Part shown: piece after piece, positions 28,591 to 36,662 of the stretch
Numbering within the stretch: the stretch's first letter is position 1
How the letters are laid out: each line of letters starts with the position of its first letter
From: Coriobacteriaceae bacterium
Lineage (GTDB): Bacteria; Actinomycetota; Coriobacteriia; Coriobacteriales; Coriobacteriaceae
Assembly: GCA_902363125.1 (NCBI GenBank)
Contig: CABIZD010000009.1
Span: 1-64,000, forward strand
Direction of reading: 5' to 3'
Length of the DNA: 64,000 nucleotides
Notes under the pieces: generated by a model
The model's input: the letters and a program-made list of their open reading frames with translations, nothing else
What the model was told of the DNA's origin: nothing
Databases searched by the model: none
Made by a program: the position numbers and the translations under genes

Positions 28591-29775
28591 GTGGCTAAGG
28601 CTAAGGCTAAGGCGAAGAAAAAGACGACGGGGGCGCGGGCTAAGCGTGACCGTCGTCGGAAGCTTGCGACCGAAGCCCCTGCATCTGCTGAGGAGTTGCT
28701 GGCAAGCGTACCGGGGCTTGACGCGCTGCAGGATGTTCCGGCGTTCGATGACCTGCCGGTCGATGCGGCTCAGCAGGCTGCATTTGACGACTTTTGCGCA
28801 CAGGCCGAGGAGCCCGAGCAGATGCAGCTCGGTGCCGTGGTGCGCCTGGACCGCGGGTTTCCGCTGGTGGCGACTGCCGATGACACGTTTCGTGCCGAGC
28901 ATGCCGTAGGGTTTGCCAAGTCACGTGGCGAGGACGAGGTCTTGCTGCCCGCCGTGGGCGACCGCGTGGCGGTTCGTCGTGCTCCCGGGCACGACATGGG
29001 CGTCATCGAGTGCGTACTACCGCGCCGTACGAGCTTTGAGCGTTGGCGTGGCCGTGCCCGCGGTGAGCGCCAGGTGCTCTGCTCCAACGTTGACAGCGTG
29101 CTGATCGTGCAGGCGCTCGGCGCCGGCGAGGTGCTGCTCGACCGCGTGGCGCGCTCACTGGTGTTGGCGCTCGATTGCGACGCCGAGCCGGTGGTGGTGC
29201 TCACCAAGGCCGACCGCTGCGAGGCCGATGAGCTCGAGCGCGATCTGGACCGTGTGCGCCGTCTGGTGGGTCCGGACGTGCGCGTGATTGTGACGTCTTC
29301 TGCCGAGGGCCTCGGCCTGGACGAGGTGCGCGCCTGCGTGCCGGCTGGGAGCTGTGCCATGATCTTGGGCGAGTCGGGTGCCGGCAAGTCAACGCTGCTC
29401 AATGCGCTGCTGGGCCACGATGCTCTGGCCACTGGCGGCGTGCGCGAGCGTGATGACCAAGGTCGCCACACCACGGTTGCGCGCGTGATGGTGGCACTGC
29501 CGGGCGACGCCGGCGTGATCGCCGATGCCCCGGGCCTGCGCAGTCTGCCGCTCGTGGGACATGAGCGGGGTCTGGCGCGCGCCTTCCCCGAGATCGTCGA
29601 GGCGTCGCGTGCGTGCCGGTTTGGCGATTGCACGCACACCCATGAGCCGGGTTGTGCCGTTCGCGAGGCCGAGGACGCGGGGCAGATCGACAGCCTGCGC
29701 CTGGAGACGTTCCAAAACCTGGCGTCATCCATGCGCGTGAGTGCCCAAATGCTCGATCCCGATGTTCATCTGTAA
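28591..29775 (+). CDS. rsgA: Ribosome small-subunit GTPase RsgA
   Basis: A circularly permuted GTPase that helps the 30S subunit mature. 394 residues from GTG 28591, which has GGGAGG six bases upstream; the longer frame crosses the terminator. There is a Lys/Ala-rich, probably rRNA-binding lead, then an OB fold (about 85-160). G4 (VLTKADRC) precedes G1 (GESGAGKSTLLNALLG) and G3 (DAPGLRSL). The C-terminal zinc module is CRFGDCTHTHEPGC. The order G4-G1-G3 is the hallmark of the family. Confidence 0.95.
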   Translation: MAKAKAKAKKKTTGARAKRDRRRKLATEAPASAEELLASVPGLDALQDVPAFDDLPVDAAQQAAFDDFCAQAEEPEQMQLGAVVRLDRGFPLVATADDTFRAEHAVGFAKSRGEDEVLLPAVGDRVAVRRAPGHDMGVIECVLPRRTSFERWRGRARGERQVLCSNVDSVLIVQALGAGEVLLDRVARSLVLALDCDAEPVVVLTKADRCEADELERDLDRVRRLVGPDVRVIVTSSAEGLGLDEVRACVPAGSCAMILGESGAGKSTLLNALLGHDALATGGVRERDDQGRHTTVARVMVALPGDAGVIADAPGLRSLPLVGHERGLARAFPEIVEASRACRFGDCTHTHEPGCAVREAEDAGQIDSLRLETFQNLASSMRVSAQMLDPDVHL

Positions 29776-29792
29776 TTGATTTTTCCTATGAC

Positions 29793-29828
29793 AGCCGTCT
29801 CCTAACTGCTTGGGAGGCGGCTTTTTTT
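29793..29828 (+). terminator. rsgA terminator
   Basis: AGCCGTCTCC-TAACTGCTT-GGGAGGCGGCT followed by seven T. Confidence 0.9.
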
Positions 29829-29867
29829 GCTGCCAAAGCGCCTCGAAATATGCGTTTTGCCGACGTT

Positions 29868-29917
29868 CTGACCAAAACCTTGCCACGAGCTTGACGAGCT
29901 GGTCAGCTTTTGGTCAG
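29868..29917 (+). promoter_or_regulatory. Repeated CTGACCAA/TTGGTCAG sites ahead of the Tad operon
   Basis: CTGACCAAAA (29868-29877) and its exact inverse TTTTGGTCAG (29908-29917) flank a third half-copy CTGGTCAG at about 29899-29906. Another similar TTGGTTTGAC lies at 29921-29930, overlapping a possible -35 TTGACA. The set looks like an operator region for the pilus operon. The regulator is not identified. Confidence 0.45.
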
Positions 29918-30028
29918 CAATTGGTTTGACACGTAAAACCAAGATCGCGATTGCGCCGCTTTGCGCCCTGGTCGCCCAGACAATGGTGGTACGGGCATTT
30001 GCCCGGTGCTACCTTGAGAGGAGCGGCC

Positions 30029-30688
30029 GTGAACAAGAGCAAGCGCATCGCCATCAGTCTGGTCGCGGGCGTGCTTGCCGCGGCGCTCTGCATGTTCTAC
30101 GGCTCGTCGATCCGCTCGCAAGCCGAGCAGGCCCAGGCCGAGACTTTGGCAAAATACGGCGGCGACCGCGTTGAGGTGTGCGTCGCGGCGCGCGATATCG
30201 ATGTGGGCGAGACCCTCGACGAGACTAATGTCATAACTCAGGAATGGCTGGCGAGTCTGTTGCCGCGTGATGCGGCGACCGAGCTGCGTCAGGTGCGCGG
30301 CGACGTGACGACCTCGCGCATTCCAAAAAATGCCGTGATTTGCAATGTCTACACCAAGGCCGAGAGCCGCAAGCTCGAGGTGCCTAAAGGCAAGGTTGCC
30401 GTTTCGGTGGCGGTTGATGCCGAGCACTCGGTCGGCGGCGCCACGGGCGTGGGCAGCTATGTGGACGTGTACGTGCAAAAAGATGGCGTGACCGATCGTT
30501 TGTGCGGAGCGTACGTGATCGATACCAGCGAAGATGCCGGCGCCACGCGTGAAGGCAAGATCGAGTGGGTGACGCTGGCGGCAGACCCCGAAGATGTCAA
30601 GGAATTGCTGGGAGCCTCGGGAAAGGGAACGGTCAGCTTGACGATTCCCGCCACGGCGCGCGGCAAAAAGAGCGGAGGCGACGAGTGA
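30029..30688 (+). CDS. cpaB: Flp pilus assembly protein CpaB/RcpC
   Basis: 219 residues with an N-terminal membrane anchor (ISLVAGVLAAALCMFYG) and then a SAF domain (VEVCVAARDIDVGETL, about residues 50-110). The second half is an RcpC-type domain with AVSVAVDAEHSVGG and GSYVDVYV. CpaB proteins act in the envelope part of Tad machines. Start is GTG 30029 with GAGAGGAG upstream. It is the first gene of a tightly packed Tad operon; its stop and the next start share bases (TGATG). Confidence 0.85.
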   Translation: MNKSKRIAISLVAGVLAAALCMFYGSSIRSQAEQAQAETLAKYGGDRVEVCVAARDIDVGETLDETNVITQEWLASLLPRDAATELRQVRGDVTTSRIPKNAVICNVYTKAESRKLEVPKGKVAVSVAVDAEHSVGGATGVGSYVDVYVQKDGVTDRLCGAYVIDTSEDAGATREGKIEWVTLAADPEDVKELLGASGKGTVSLTIPATARGKKSGGDE

Positions 30689-32337
30689 TGAAGGCGATCT
30701 GGCTTGCGTGCTGCGCGTGCGGCGATTACGGGCTGCTACAGCAGGAAGTCGAGGGTCGCGATGTGGGCGCGCAGGTGCTTCGCGTGGGCGACCTGGACGG
30801 GCTGGTATCCATGGCGCGGGCGTTTCCGTCGCGCCGCGGTGCCGCCATCATCGCGGCGTCTCTGTTCGATACCGAAGACGTGAGGAAGACCGTTGCGCGC
30901 CTGACGGCCGAGGGCCGTGTGAGTCGCGTCGTCGTGTTGATCGAGACACTCGACCCGTCGGATATCGAAGGACTGTTTCGCGCGGGGGCGACCGAGGTCA
31001 TCGCTGCGCACAGTTTGTGCGGCAACGGGCGTGCGGGTGAGGGAACGGTTGATTCCGATCGACGCAGGACGATTGAGCCCGATGCTTTTGTTGATAGGGA
31101 ACCCGGGGCGCCTCGCGCTACAAGAGGCCCGCGTGTTGATGAATATGGAAAAGCGGAAGCCGAGCATGGTCGGCGCCCCCGGGACCCCCTTGCATACGAT
31201 GACGCTGGAGGGCCGGTACCGTATGGCGATGACGTTCTGGCTGAAGATATGGGATACGTGCACGGCGTAAATCTGGCCGATGAGCTCGATGAGGTCGAGG
31301 GTTTTGCCGGGGCTGGCGAGCCGTGTGCCGCTGCGTCTTTGGCGTCGGAACCGCAGCCCAGGCAGCCTGCCATGCCGGCTTGGGCTCGGCACGTGACCGC
31401 GGCGGGGGAGACGGGGATGTTATCGCCCGCGTCTGTGTCGCCGGTTCCCGCACCGTCAGCCCCTGCGCTGTCGGCGGACGCTTCGATTCCGTCGCGTCGG
31501 GCACCGGTCGTCTGCGCCGTTTCGGGTTCGGGCGGTTGCGGCAAGTCGACGATCGTTGCCACCATGGCGCATGCGGCGTCGCTGTTGGGTTTGCGTGCCG
31601 CCGTGCTCGACTTGGACCTCATGTTTGGAAACCTATACGATCTGCTGGGTGTCGATGCCCCGCACGATATGGCGACGCTTATCGAGCCGTCGGCGGCGGG
31701 CGCACTTGCCGAGTCGGATATCGTGGCCGCATCGATGCGCGTCGCCCCGGGTGTCACGCTCTGGGGGCCTGTCGCGGCCCCCGAGAAGGCCGAGCTCATG
31801 GCACGTCCGGTGGAGCTATTGCTCGATGTTTTGCGTCGCGAATCCGACGTGGTCTTTGTCGACACCTCGGTCTTTTGGGGTGATGCCGCGGCCGCCGCGG
31901 TGGCGGCGAGCGACCGTTGCCTGGTCGTAGGCGATGCGGCGGTATCGTCCGCGACATCCGCTTCGCGCGTCATTGAGCTGGCGAGCCGCGTGGGCGTGCC
32001 ACGCACGCGCATGAGCGCCGTGTTCAACCGGTTTGGTGCGCGCGGTGCCGACGAGGACGTCGCCATGCGCTTCGAGATCGCCTGCGCACTGAGCTCCAAG
32101 ATCCGCATTGCCGATGGCGGCCAGGACTTGGCCGCGCTCATGGCATTCGGTCGCGCCGACGAGGCAGTGGGTCAGACGAGCGCTTTTGCGACCAGCGTGC
32201 GCGAGGCCACGCGCGAGATGCTCGTGGAGCTGGGCTGCGCCGTCGGTCCCTGGAGCGATATGGTCGCCGACCGCGCGATCCGTACCGAGCGCCCGCGCAT
32301 CCGTCTTCCCTGGTCTCGTGAGGGTGATGCGCGATGA
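30688..32337 (+). CDS. tadZ: TadZ/CpaE-like pilus localisation ATPase
   Basis: 549 residues. Residues 1-110 resemble an atypical receiver domain (MKAIWLACCACGDYGLLQQE and on). A ~160-residue Pro/Ala-rich linker follows, then a MinD/ParA-like ATPase with a P-loop SGSGGCGKST at about residue 280 and a Walker-A' style AVLDLDLMFGNLYDLLGV. TadZ proteins place the Tad machine at the pole. The start may be ATG 30688 or GTG 30685. It overlaps tadA by four bases (ATGA). Confidence 0.85.
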   Translation: MKAIWLACCACGDYGLLQQEVEGRDVGAQVLRVGDLDGLVSMARAFPSRRGAAIIAASLFDTEDVRKTVARLTAEGRVSRVVVLIETLDPSDIEGLFRAGATEVIAAHSLCGNGRAGEGTVDSDRRRTIEPDAFVDREPGAPRATRGPRVDEYGKAEAEHGRRPRDPLAYDDAGGPVPYGDDVLAEDMGYVHGVNLADELDEVEGFAGAGEPCAAASLASEPQPRQPAMPAWARHVTAAGETGMLSPASVSPVPAPSAPALSADASIPSRRAPVVCAVSGSGGCGKSTIVATMAHAASLLGLRAAVLDLDLMFGNLYDLLGVDAPHDMATLIEPSAAGALAESDIVAASMRVAPGVTLWGPVAAPEKAELMARPVELLLDVLRRESDVVFVDTSVFWGDAAAAAVAASDRCLVVGDAAVSSATSASRVIELASRVGVPRTRMSAVFNRFGARGADEDVAMRFEIACALSSKIRIADGGQDLAALMAFGRADEAVGQTSAFATSVREATREMLVELGCAVGPWSDMVADRAIRTERPRIRLPWSREGDAR

Positions 32338-33662
32338 GTCTGCAGACGCGGATTAAAGCCGCTGGCGCGGCCGCCGCGGCTGCCCCCGTTGATGCGGGAC
32401 GCTGCCGTGCCGTTAAACGCCGCACCAAGCGTGCGGTGATGGACCGCATGGGCTACGACGAGGTGGCGCGCATCAGTGCCTACGTCGACCCTGCCCTTGC
32501 CCGCTCTGAGCTACGTCCGGCGGTGGAAGCGGCGCTCAACGTGGAAGAGCCGACCGACTTGGCGACGCCTGAGCGTGAGACCATCATCGACGAGATCCTA
32601 GATGACGTGGTGGGCCTGGGACCGCTGCAGCCGCTCATCGAGGACGACACCGTTACCGAAATCATGATCAACGGCTGTCGCTCTGCCTTTTTTGAGCGCA
32701 GTGGCGTTTTGTATCCCATCGAGCACGCGTTTGAGGACGACGAGCAGATCCGTGTGCTCATCGACCGCATCATCTCGCCGCTCGGCCGTCGTATCGACGA
32801 GCGTAGCCCCATCGTCAACGCCCGCCTCAAGACGGGTTATCGCGTCAACGCGGTGATTCCACCCGTGGCGATCGACGGGCCAATCCTCACCATTCGTAAG
32901 TTCTCGGACCGTATCTGTTCGCTGGACGAGCTTGTGGGCCTGGGGTCACTGCCGCTTTGGTATGCGCAGCTGCTGTCGTGCGCGGTGTCGTTGCGGCAGG
33001 ACTTGGCGGTTGCGGGAGGCACGGGGTCGGGCAAGACCACGCTGCTCAATGCGCTGTCGTGCGAGATTTCCACCGGCGAGCGCATTGTGACGATCGAGGA
33101 TTCCGCCGAGCTCAAGTTTGCACATCACCCACACGTTGTTCGTCTGGAGGCGCGTGAGGCGTCAATCGAGGGCGAGGGTGCGGTGACGATCCGCGACCTG
33201 GTGACCAATGCTTTGCGTATGCGCCCCGACCGTATCGTCGTGGGCGAGGTGCGCGGTGCCGAGTGCTGCGACATGCTGCAGGCCATGAACACGGGCCACG
33301 ACGGCTCGCTCACCACGCTCCATGCGGGTACCGAGCAGGAGACCGTGGTTCGCCTGACGCTGCTTGCGCGCTACGGCATCGATTTGCCGAGTGAGCTTAT
33401 CGAAGAGCAGATCGCCATGGCGCTCGACGGCATCGTGATGTCCGAGCGCCATGCAGATGGCAGGCGCTTTGTGGCCTCATATTCAGGGGTTCACCGCGGC
33501 GCGTCGGGCGGTGTTGGGCTCGAACGCTACGTGACGTTCGATGCCGCCGAACGCACCTGGACGCTCGACCGCGAGCCGCCGTTTATTGCGGAGGGCTTGC
33601 GGTCGGGAACGCTCACGCAAGAGGAGGTGGACGAATGGAGATCGCTATGCCCCTCGTCGTAG
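32334..33662 (+). CDS. tadA: Tad pilus secretion ATPase TadA/CpaF
   Basis: 442 residues, a hexameric ATPase powering pilus extension and retraction. The N-terminal domain carries [18 protein letters not shown]. The ATPase core has Walker [16 protein letters not shown] at about residue 228, an Asp-box VTIEDSAEL, Walker B/His-box [15 protein letters not shown], and [14 protein letters not shown]. These are standard CpaF features. It overlaps tadB by 28 bp, indicating coupling. Confidence 0.95.
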   Translation: MSLQTRIKAAGAAAAAAPVDAGRCRAVKRRTKRAVMDRMGYDEVARISAYVDPALARSELRPAVEAALNVEEPTDLATPERETIIDEILDDVVGLGPLQPLIEDDTVTEIMINGCRSAFFERSGVLYPIEHAFEDDEQIRVLIDRIISPLGRRIDERSPIVNARLKTGYRVNAVIPPVAIDGPILTIRKFSDRICSLDELVGLGSLPLWYAQLLSCAVSLRQDLAVAGGTGSGKTTLLNALSCEISTGERIVTIEDSAELKFAHHPHVVRLEAREASIEGEGAVTIRDLVTNALRMRPDRIVVGEVRGAECCDMLQAMNTGHDGSLTTLHAGTEQETVVRLTLLARYGIDLPSELIEEQIAMALDGIVMSERHADGRRFVASYSGVHRGASGGVGLERYVTFDAAERTWTLDREPPFIAEGLRSGTLTQEEVDEWRSLCPSS

Positions 33663-34561
33663 GGGGTTTGGCGGGGCTTTCTGTCGCGACGGCGTGTGGG
33701 GCAGAGCCTCGTGTGTCGCGGAGGCCGCCGGCGGAGCTGGCGCGCCAGACGCTCGAATCGATGGCGGAGAAGCTACCGCGTGAGTTGGCGGAAAACGACC
33801 TGCTGACAAAGATTGCCCGCTCGTGGGCGTCGCTGATCCCCGCAGATCGCCTTGGGTTTGCTATTGAGGATAACACGGCTCGTCTGGCATTTCTGCTGCT
33901 GTCGAGCGGTATCTGCAGCGTTTTGCTGGCCGTTGCGTCGCTGTCGCCCATCGGCTTTGTCTTGGGGCTGGTGGCGCCGTTTGGCGTGGGTGCCGCGCGT
34001 GAGACCTTCGATCGCCGACGCGAACAGCATGATGTAGAAGAGACCATGCCCGAGGCATTCACAGCGTTATCCATGTCGCTTGCCTCGGGGCATTCGCTGG
34101 CACAGGGCATGCGCTTTGTGGGCGCCCATGCGCAAGAGCCGGTGCATACCGAGTTTTTGCGGGTGGCGGCGGCAATCGATTGCGGTATCTCGGCGACCGA
34201 CGCACTCGATGACCTACTCGTTCGCATCGATGCCCCCGGCCTTTCGCTTGTCACCTTGGCGCTCAAAGTATCGCAGCGTACCGGGGCTCCGCTTGCCGGC
34301 CTGCTGTCCGAGGCGTCGAGCATGGTGGGTGAGCGCATTGAGCTCAAACGCCGTCTGGACGTTAAGACGTCACAGGCGCGTATGTCGGCACACATGGTTG
34401 CGGCGATGCCGGCGGGCATGTGCGCGGTACTGGCTTTGCTTTCGGCAGACTTTCGCCGCGGTCTTGCGACGCCGGCTGGTGCGGGCGCCGTGGCGCTGGG
34501 ACTTGCCCTCAACGTCGTTGCCCTGGTAGTTATCCGGCGCATTATGCGGGTGGAGCTATGA
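33635..34561 (+). CDS. tadB: Tad inner-membrane platform protein TadB
   Basis: 308 residues. A type II secretion F (T2SSF) domain lies between two pairs of membrane helices (FLLLSSGICSVLLAVASL and later helices near 250-305). The cytoplasmic domain has MPEAFTALSMSLASGHSLAQ, the T2SSF motif. It pairs with TadC as the platform turned by TadA. Start ATG 33635 with GAGGTGGA upstream, inside tadA. Confidence 0.9.
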   Translation: MEIAMPLVVGGLAGLSVATACGAEPRVSRRPPAELARQTLESMAEKLPRELAENDLLTKIARSWASLIPADRLGFAIEDNTARLAFLLLSSGICSVLLAVASLSPIGFVLGLVAPFGVGAARETFDRRREQHDVEETMPEAFTALSMSLASGHSLAQGMRFVGAHAQEPVHTEFLRVAAAIDCGISATDALDDLLVRIDAPGLSLVTLALKVSQRTGAPLAGLLSEASSMVGERIELKRRLDVKTSQARMSAHMVAAMPAGMCAVLALLSADFRRGLATPAGAGAVALGLALNVVALVVIRRIMRVEL

Positions 34562-35199
34562 GCGCCCTGGTCGGGGCCGCGGCTTGTCTGTGTGCCCTGA
34601 GCGTATTTGCCGCGACAGGTTTGGAGCGTGCGGATGCCCGCAAGATTGCAGAGACGTGCAAGCGTGAGGCGGTACTGGTCATTGCCGCGGGCCGCTTGGT
34701 GATTGATGCCCTGACCGCGCGAATGAAGGGCGCAATTGGGGTGGGCGGCCCGGCGCGGGTGTCGCTCGGTGAGGTGTCCGAGATGATCGACGTGGTGCGC
34801 CTGGGGCTTTCTGCCGGCCTTTCGTTTGACGCGGCGCTCGAGATTTTCTGCGCCAACCGTCGGTCGGTGCTGGCCGTCCGTCTTGAGCGAGCCTGCATGG
34901 CGTGGCAGGTGGGCGTGGGGACGCGCGAGGCCGAGCTGTTGGCTGCCGCGCGTGATTTGGACGTGAGGGCGCTCGAGACCTTTGCCATCACGGTGGGGCA
35001 GGCGCTTGCCCTGGGCGCCCCGCTGGCCGAGACGCTGGCTGCTCAAAGTCGCGAGATTCGTGCGGCCCATCGCGCCGCAGTCGAGCGCGAGATCGAGCGC
35101 GCACCGGTCAAGTTGCTGATTCCCACCGGCACGCTCATCTTGCCGGCGTTGCTTCTGTCCATATTGGGCCCGCTGCTGGGAGCAGGCGGGATGATGTAG
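34558..35199 (+). CDS. tadC: Tad inner-membrane platform protein TadC
   Basis: 213 residues, shorter than TadB. An N-terminal helix is followed by a T2SSF-type domain (EMIDVVRLGLSAGLSFDAAL; QALALGAPLAETLAAQSREI) and a C-terminal helix pair (LLIPTGTLILPALLLSILGP). ATG 34558 overlaps the tadB stop (ATGA). Confidence 0.88.
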   Translation: MSALVGAAACLCALSVFAATGLERADARKIAETCKREAVLVIAAGRLVIDALTARMKGAIGVGGPARVSLGEVSEMIDVVRLGLSAGLSFDAALEIFCANRRSVLAVRLERACMAWQVGVGTREAELLAAARDLDVRALETFAITVGQALALGAPLAETLAAQSREIRAAHRAAVEREIERAPVKLLIPTGTLILPALLLSILGPLLGAGGMM

Positions 35200-35209
35200 G
35201 GAGGAATAC

Positions 35210-35443
35210 ATGAACACGATGACCGACATTGCGGGCAAGGCTTGGAGCCGGGCTTTTTGCCGGACAATCCGCGCTCGCCAGCGTGCCAAGGCGCTGTTGC
35301 GGGAGGAGAGCGCGCAGGGCACTACCGAATACGCCATCTTGGTCGGCGTGCTCGTAGTGATCGCGATTATCGCCATCGTCGCGTTTAAGAGCAAAGTCGA
35401 AGAACTATGGAACGCGATCAAAGACGGCATCAACAGCCTGTAG
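35210..35443 (+). CDS. flp: Flp-type (type IVb) pilin
   Basis: 77 residues, the main structural subunit candidate. The lead peptide is long and basic, ending before EESAQGTTEYAILVGVLVVI. The Glu-Tyr pair in the first part of the hydrophobic helix is the Flp hallmark. Processing would need a TadV-type peptidase, not seen in this window. GGGAGGAAT precedes the ATG. Confidence 0.9.
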   Translation: MNTMTDIAGKAWSRAFCRTIRARQRAKALLREESAQGTTEYAILVGVLVVIAIIAIVAFKSKVEELWNAIKDGINSL

Positions 35444-35970
35444 GAGGCAGGCGGCCTGTTGGTTCGCCGCTGGTGCTCGTCTGTTTGCTCGTGGCAATAG
35501 CGGTGACGCTTTGGGGGCTGGGTGTTGCGCGGCAGCAGCGTCCAGGCGCTACTGCCGATTTGGGATCGGGCTCGGCGGCGGTGTCACAAGCGGAAGGCGC
35601 GGGAGATATAGGCGGCCAAAATGCCGCCGTCACGGCTCGGACCTTTTTGCAGGCACTCGACGAGCGGGCCGCCAGCGCGACGGAGCCGTCTGCAGACAAT
35701 GCGATCGCAGTTCGACTCGCATGGTCCGAGGACCGGCCGATGACCGAGGCGGCGGCAGACCTGCTGCGTGCCTACCGCGAGGTGCCCACGGCCCAGCTTG
35801 CCCTGAGCGGCTATCTCGATATTAAGGGCAACGTATGGGGCGCCATCGTGCGCGATGGGCGAGGCTGGGTCGACATGGTGATGGTTGCTGCGGATGCCGG
35901 CGATGCCTCGTGCCGCCTGCGTGCCGTGCGTCTGGTTCCGCAAACAACGGAGTCAAAGGAGGGGTCGTGA
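35407..35970 (+). CDS. Pilus-operon membrane protein of unknown function, 187 aa
   Basis: One membrane helix (LVLVCLLVAIAVTLWGLGV, residues 22-40), then an outside domain starting with a low-complexity stretch and TARTFLQALDERAASATEPS. No family recognised. The only in-frame ATG (35407) lies 37 bases inside flp with a weak ribosome site. A strong TAGGAGG at 35442 lies just after the flp stop, but the nearest in-frame GTG (35473) is too far from it. The start is therefore unsettled. Confidence 0.6.
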   Translation: MERDQRRHQQPVGGRRPVGSPLVLVCLLVAIAVTLWGLGVARQQRPGATADLGSGSAAVSQAEGAGDIGGQNAAVTARTFLQALDERAASATEPSADNAIAVRLAWSEDRPMTEAAADLLRAYREVPTAQLALSGYLDIKGNVWGAIVRDGRGWVDMVMVAADAGDASCRLRAVRLVPQTTESKEGS

Positions 35971-35971
35971 A

Positions 35972-36190
35972 ATGCATGGTGTCCTGTGTGAGGAATCTGC
36001 TCAGTCGACCGTCGAATACGCCATCGTCACCGTGGCGCTGTTATCGATCGTGCTGGCGATCGCGGGACTTTGGCGTGCCGGCACCGATGGGCGCTTGGCG
36101 GCGCTGGTTGAGCGGGCGGCATCCCATGGCGTTGCCTCGACGTCGGTTATCGACGCCGCTGCGGCCGCTAAGGACATCGCGTTGTATTGA
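35972..36190 (+). CDS. Second small pilin-like protein, 72 aa
   Basis: It begins MHGVLCEESAQSTVEYAIVT, so the Flp-like E-S-A-Q-x-T-x-E-Y pattern and helix start only a few residues in. Compared with flp, the leader is short and the tail is longer and Ala-rich. AAAGGAGG precedes the ATG. It may be a minor pilin or TadE-like pseudopilin. Confidence 0.75.
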   Translation: MHGVLCEESAQSTVEYAIVTVALLSIVLAIAGLWRAGTDGRLAALVERAASHGVASTSVIDAAAAAKDIALY

Positions 36191-36662
36191 TGCCGCGCGC
36201 GAGGACCGGGCGCAGTCTACGGTCGAGGCCGCTTTTTTGCTGCCGACGTTTCTGACGCTCATCCTTCTCGCGCTGCAACCGGTGTGCCTGCTCTATACGC
36301 GCGCGGTCATGGAGTCTGCCGCCGCCGAGACCGCGCGGCTCATGACCACGACGACGGCGGAGGACGACGATCTTAAGGAGTTCGCCCGCCGCCGACTTGC
36401 CGCAGTGCCCAACGTTTCGATCTTTCATGCCGGCGGGCCGTTGTCGTGGGATATCGAGCTTGGCCGGGCCGGTGCGGGTGGCGTCTCGTCCGTGTCCGTT
36501 TCCGGCGAGGTCAAGCCGTTGCCTGTGATCGGTGCGTTTGCGCAGGCTATGGGTGGTACCGCCGAGGGCGGCTACGTTGAGCTCAAGGTCGATGTCTCGT
36601 ATCAATCGCGTCCCGAATGGCTGGAGGGAGATTATGATTCGTGGATTGCTGCATGGGATTAA
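36126..36662 (+). CDS. TadE-like pseudopilin
   Basis: The mature-like part reads DRAQSTVEAAFLLPTFLTLI, the TadE hydrophobic start, followed by a ~130-residue outside domain with VSSVSVSGEVKPLPVIG. The start is uncertain. ATG 36126 lies inside the preceding gene in another frame with no good ribosome site, and just after the previous stop the frame offers only ATT (36186). Coding from about 36190 onward is clear. Translational coupling to the preceding gene is likely. Confidence 0.75.
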   Translation: MALPRRRLSTPLRPLRTSRCIDAAREDRAQSTVEAAFLLPTFLTLILLALQPVCLLYTRAVMESAAAETARLMTTTTAEDDDLKEFARRRLAAVPNVSIFHAGGPLSWDIELGRAGAGGVSSVSVSGEVKPLPVIGAFAQAMGGTAEGGYVELKVDVSYQSRPEWLEGDYDSWIAAWD

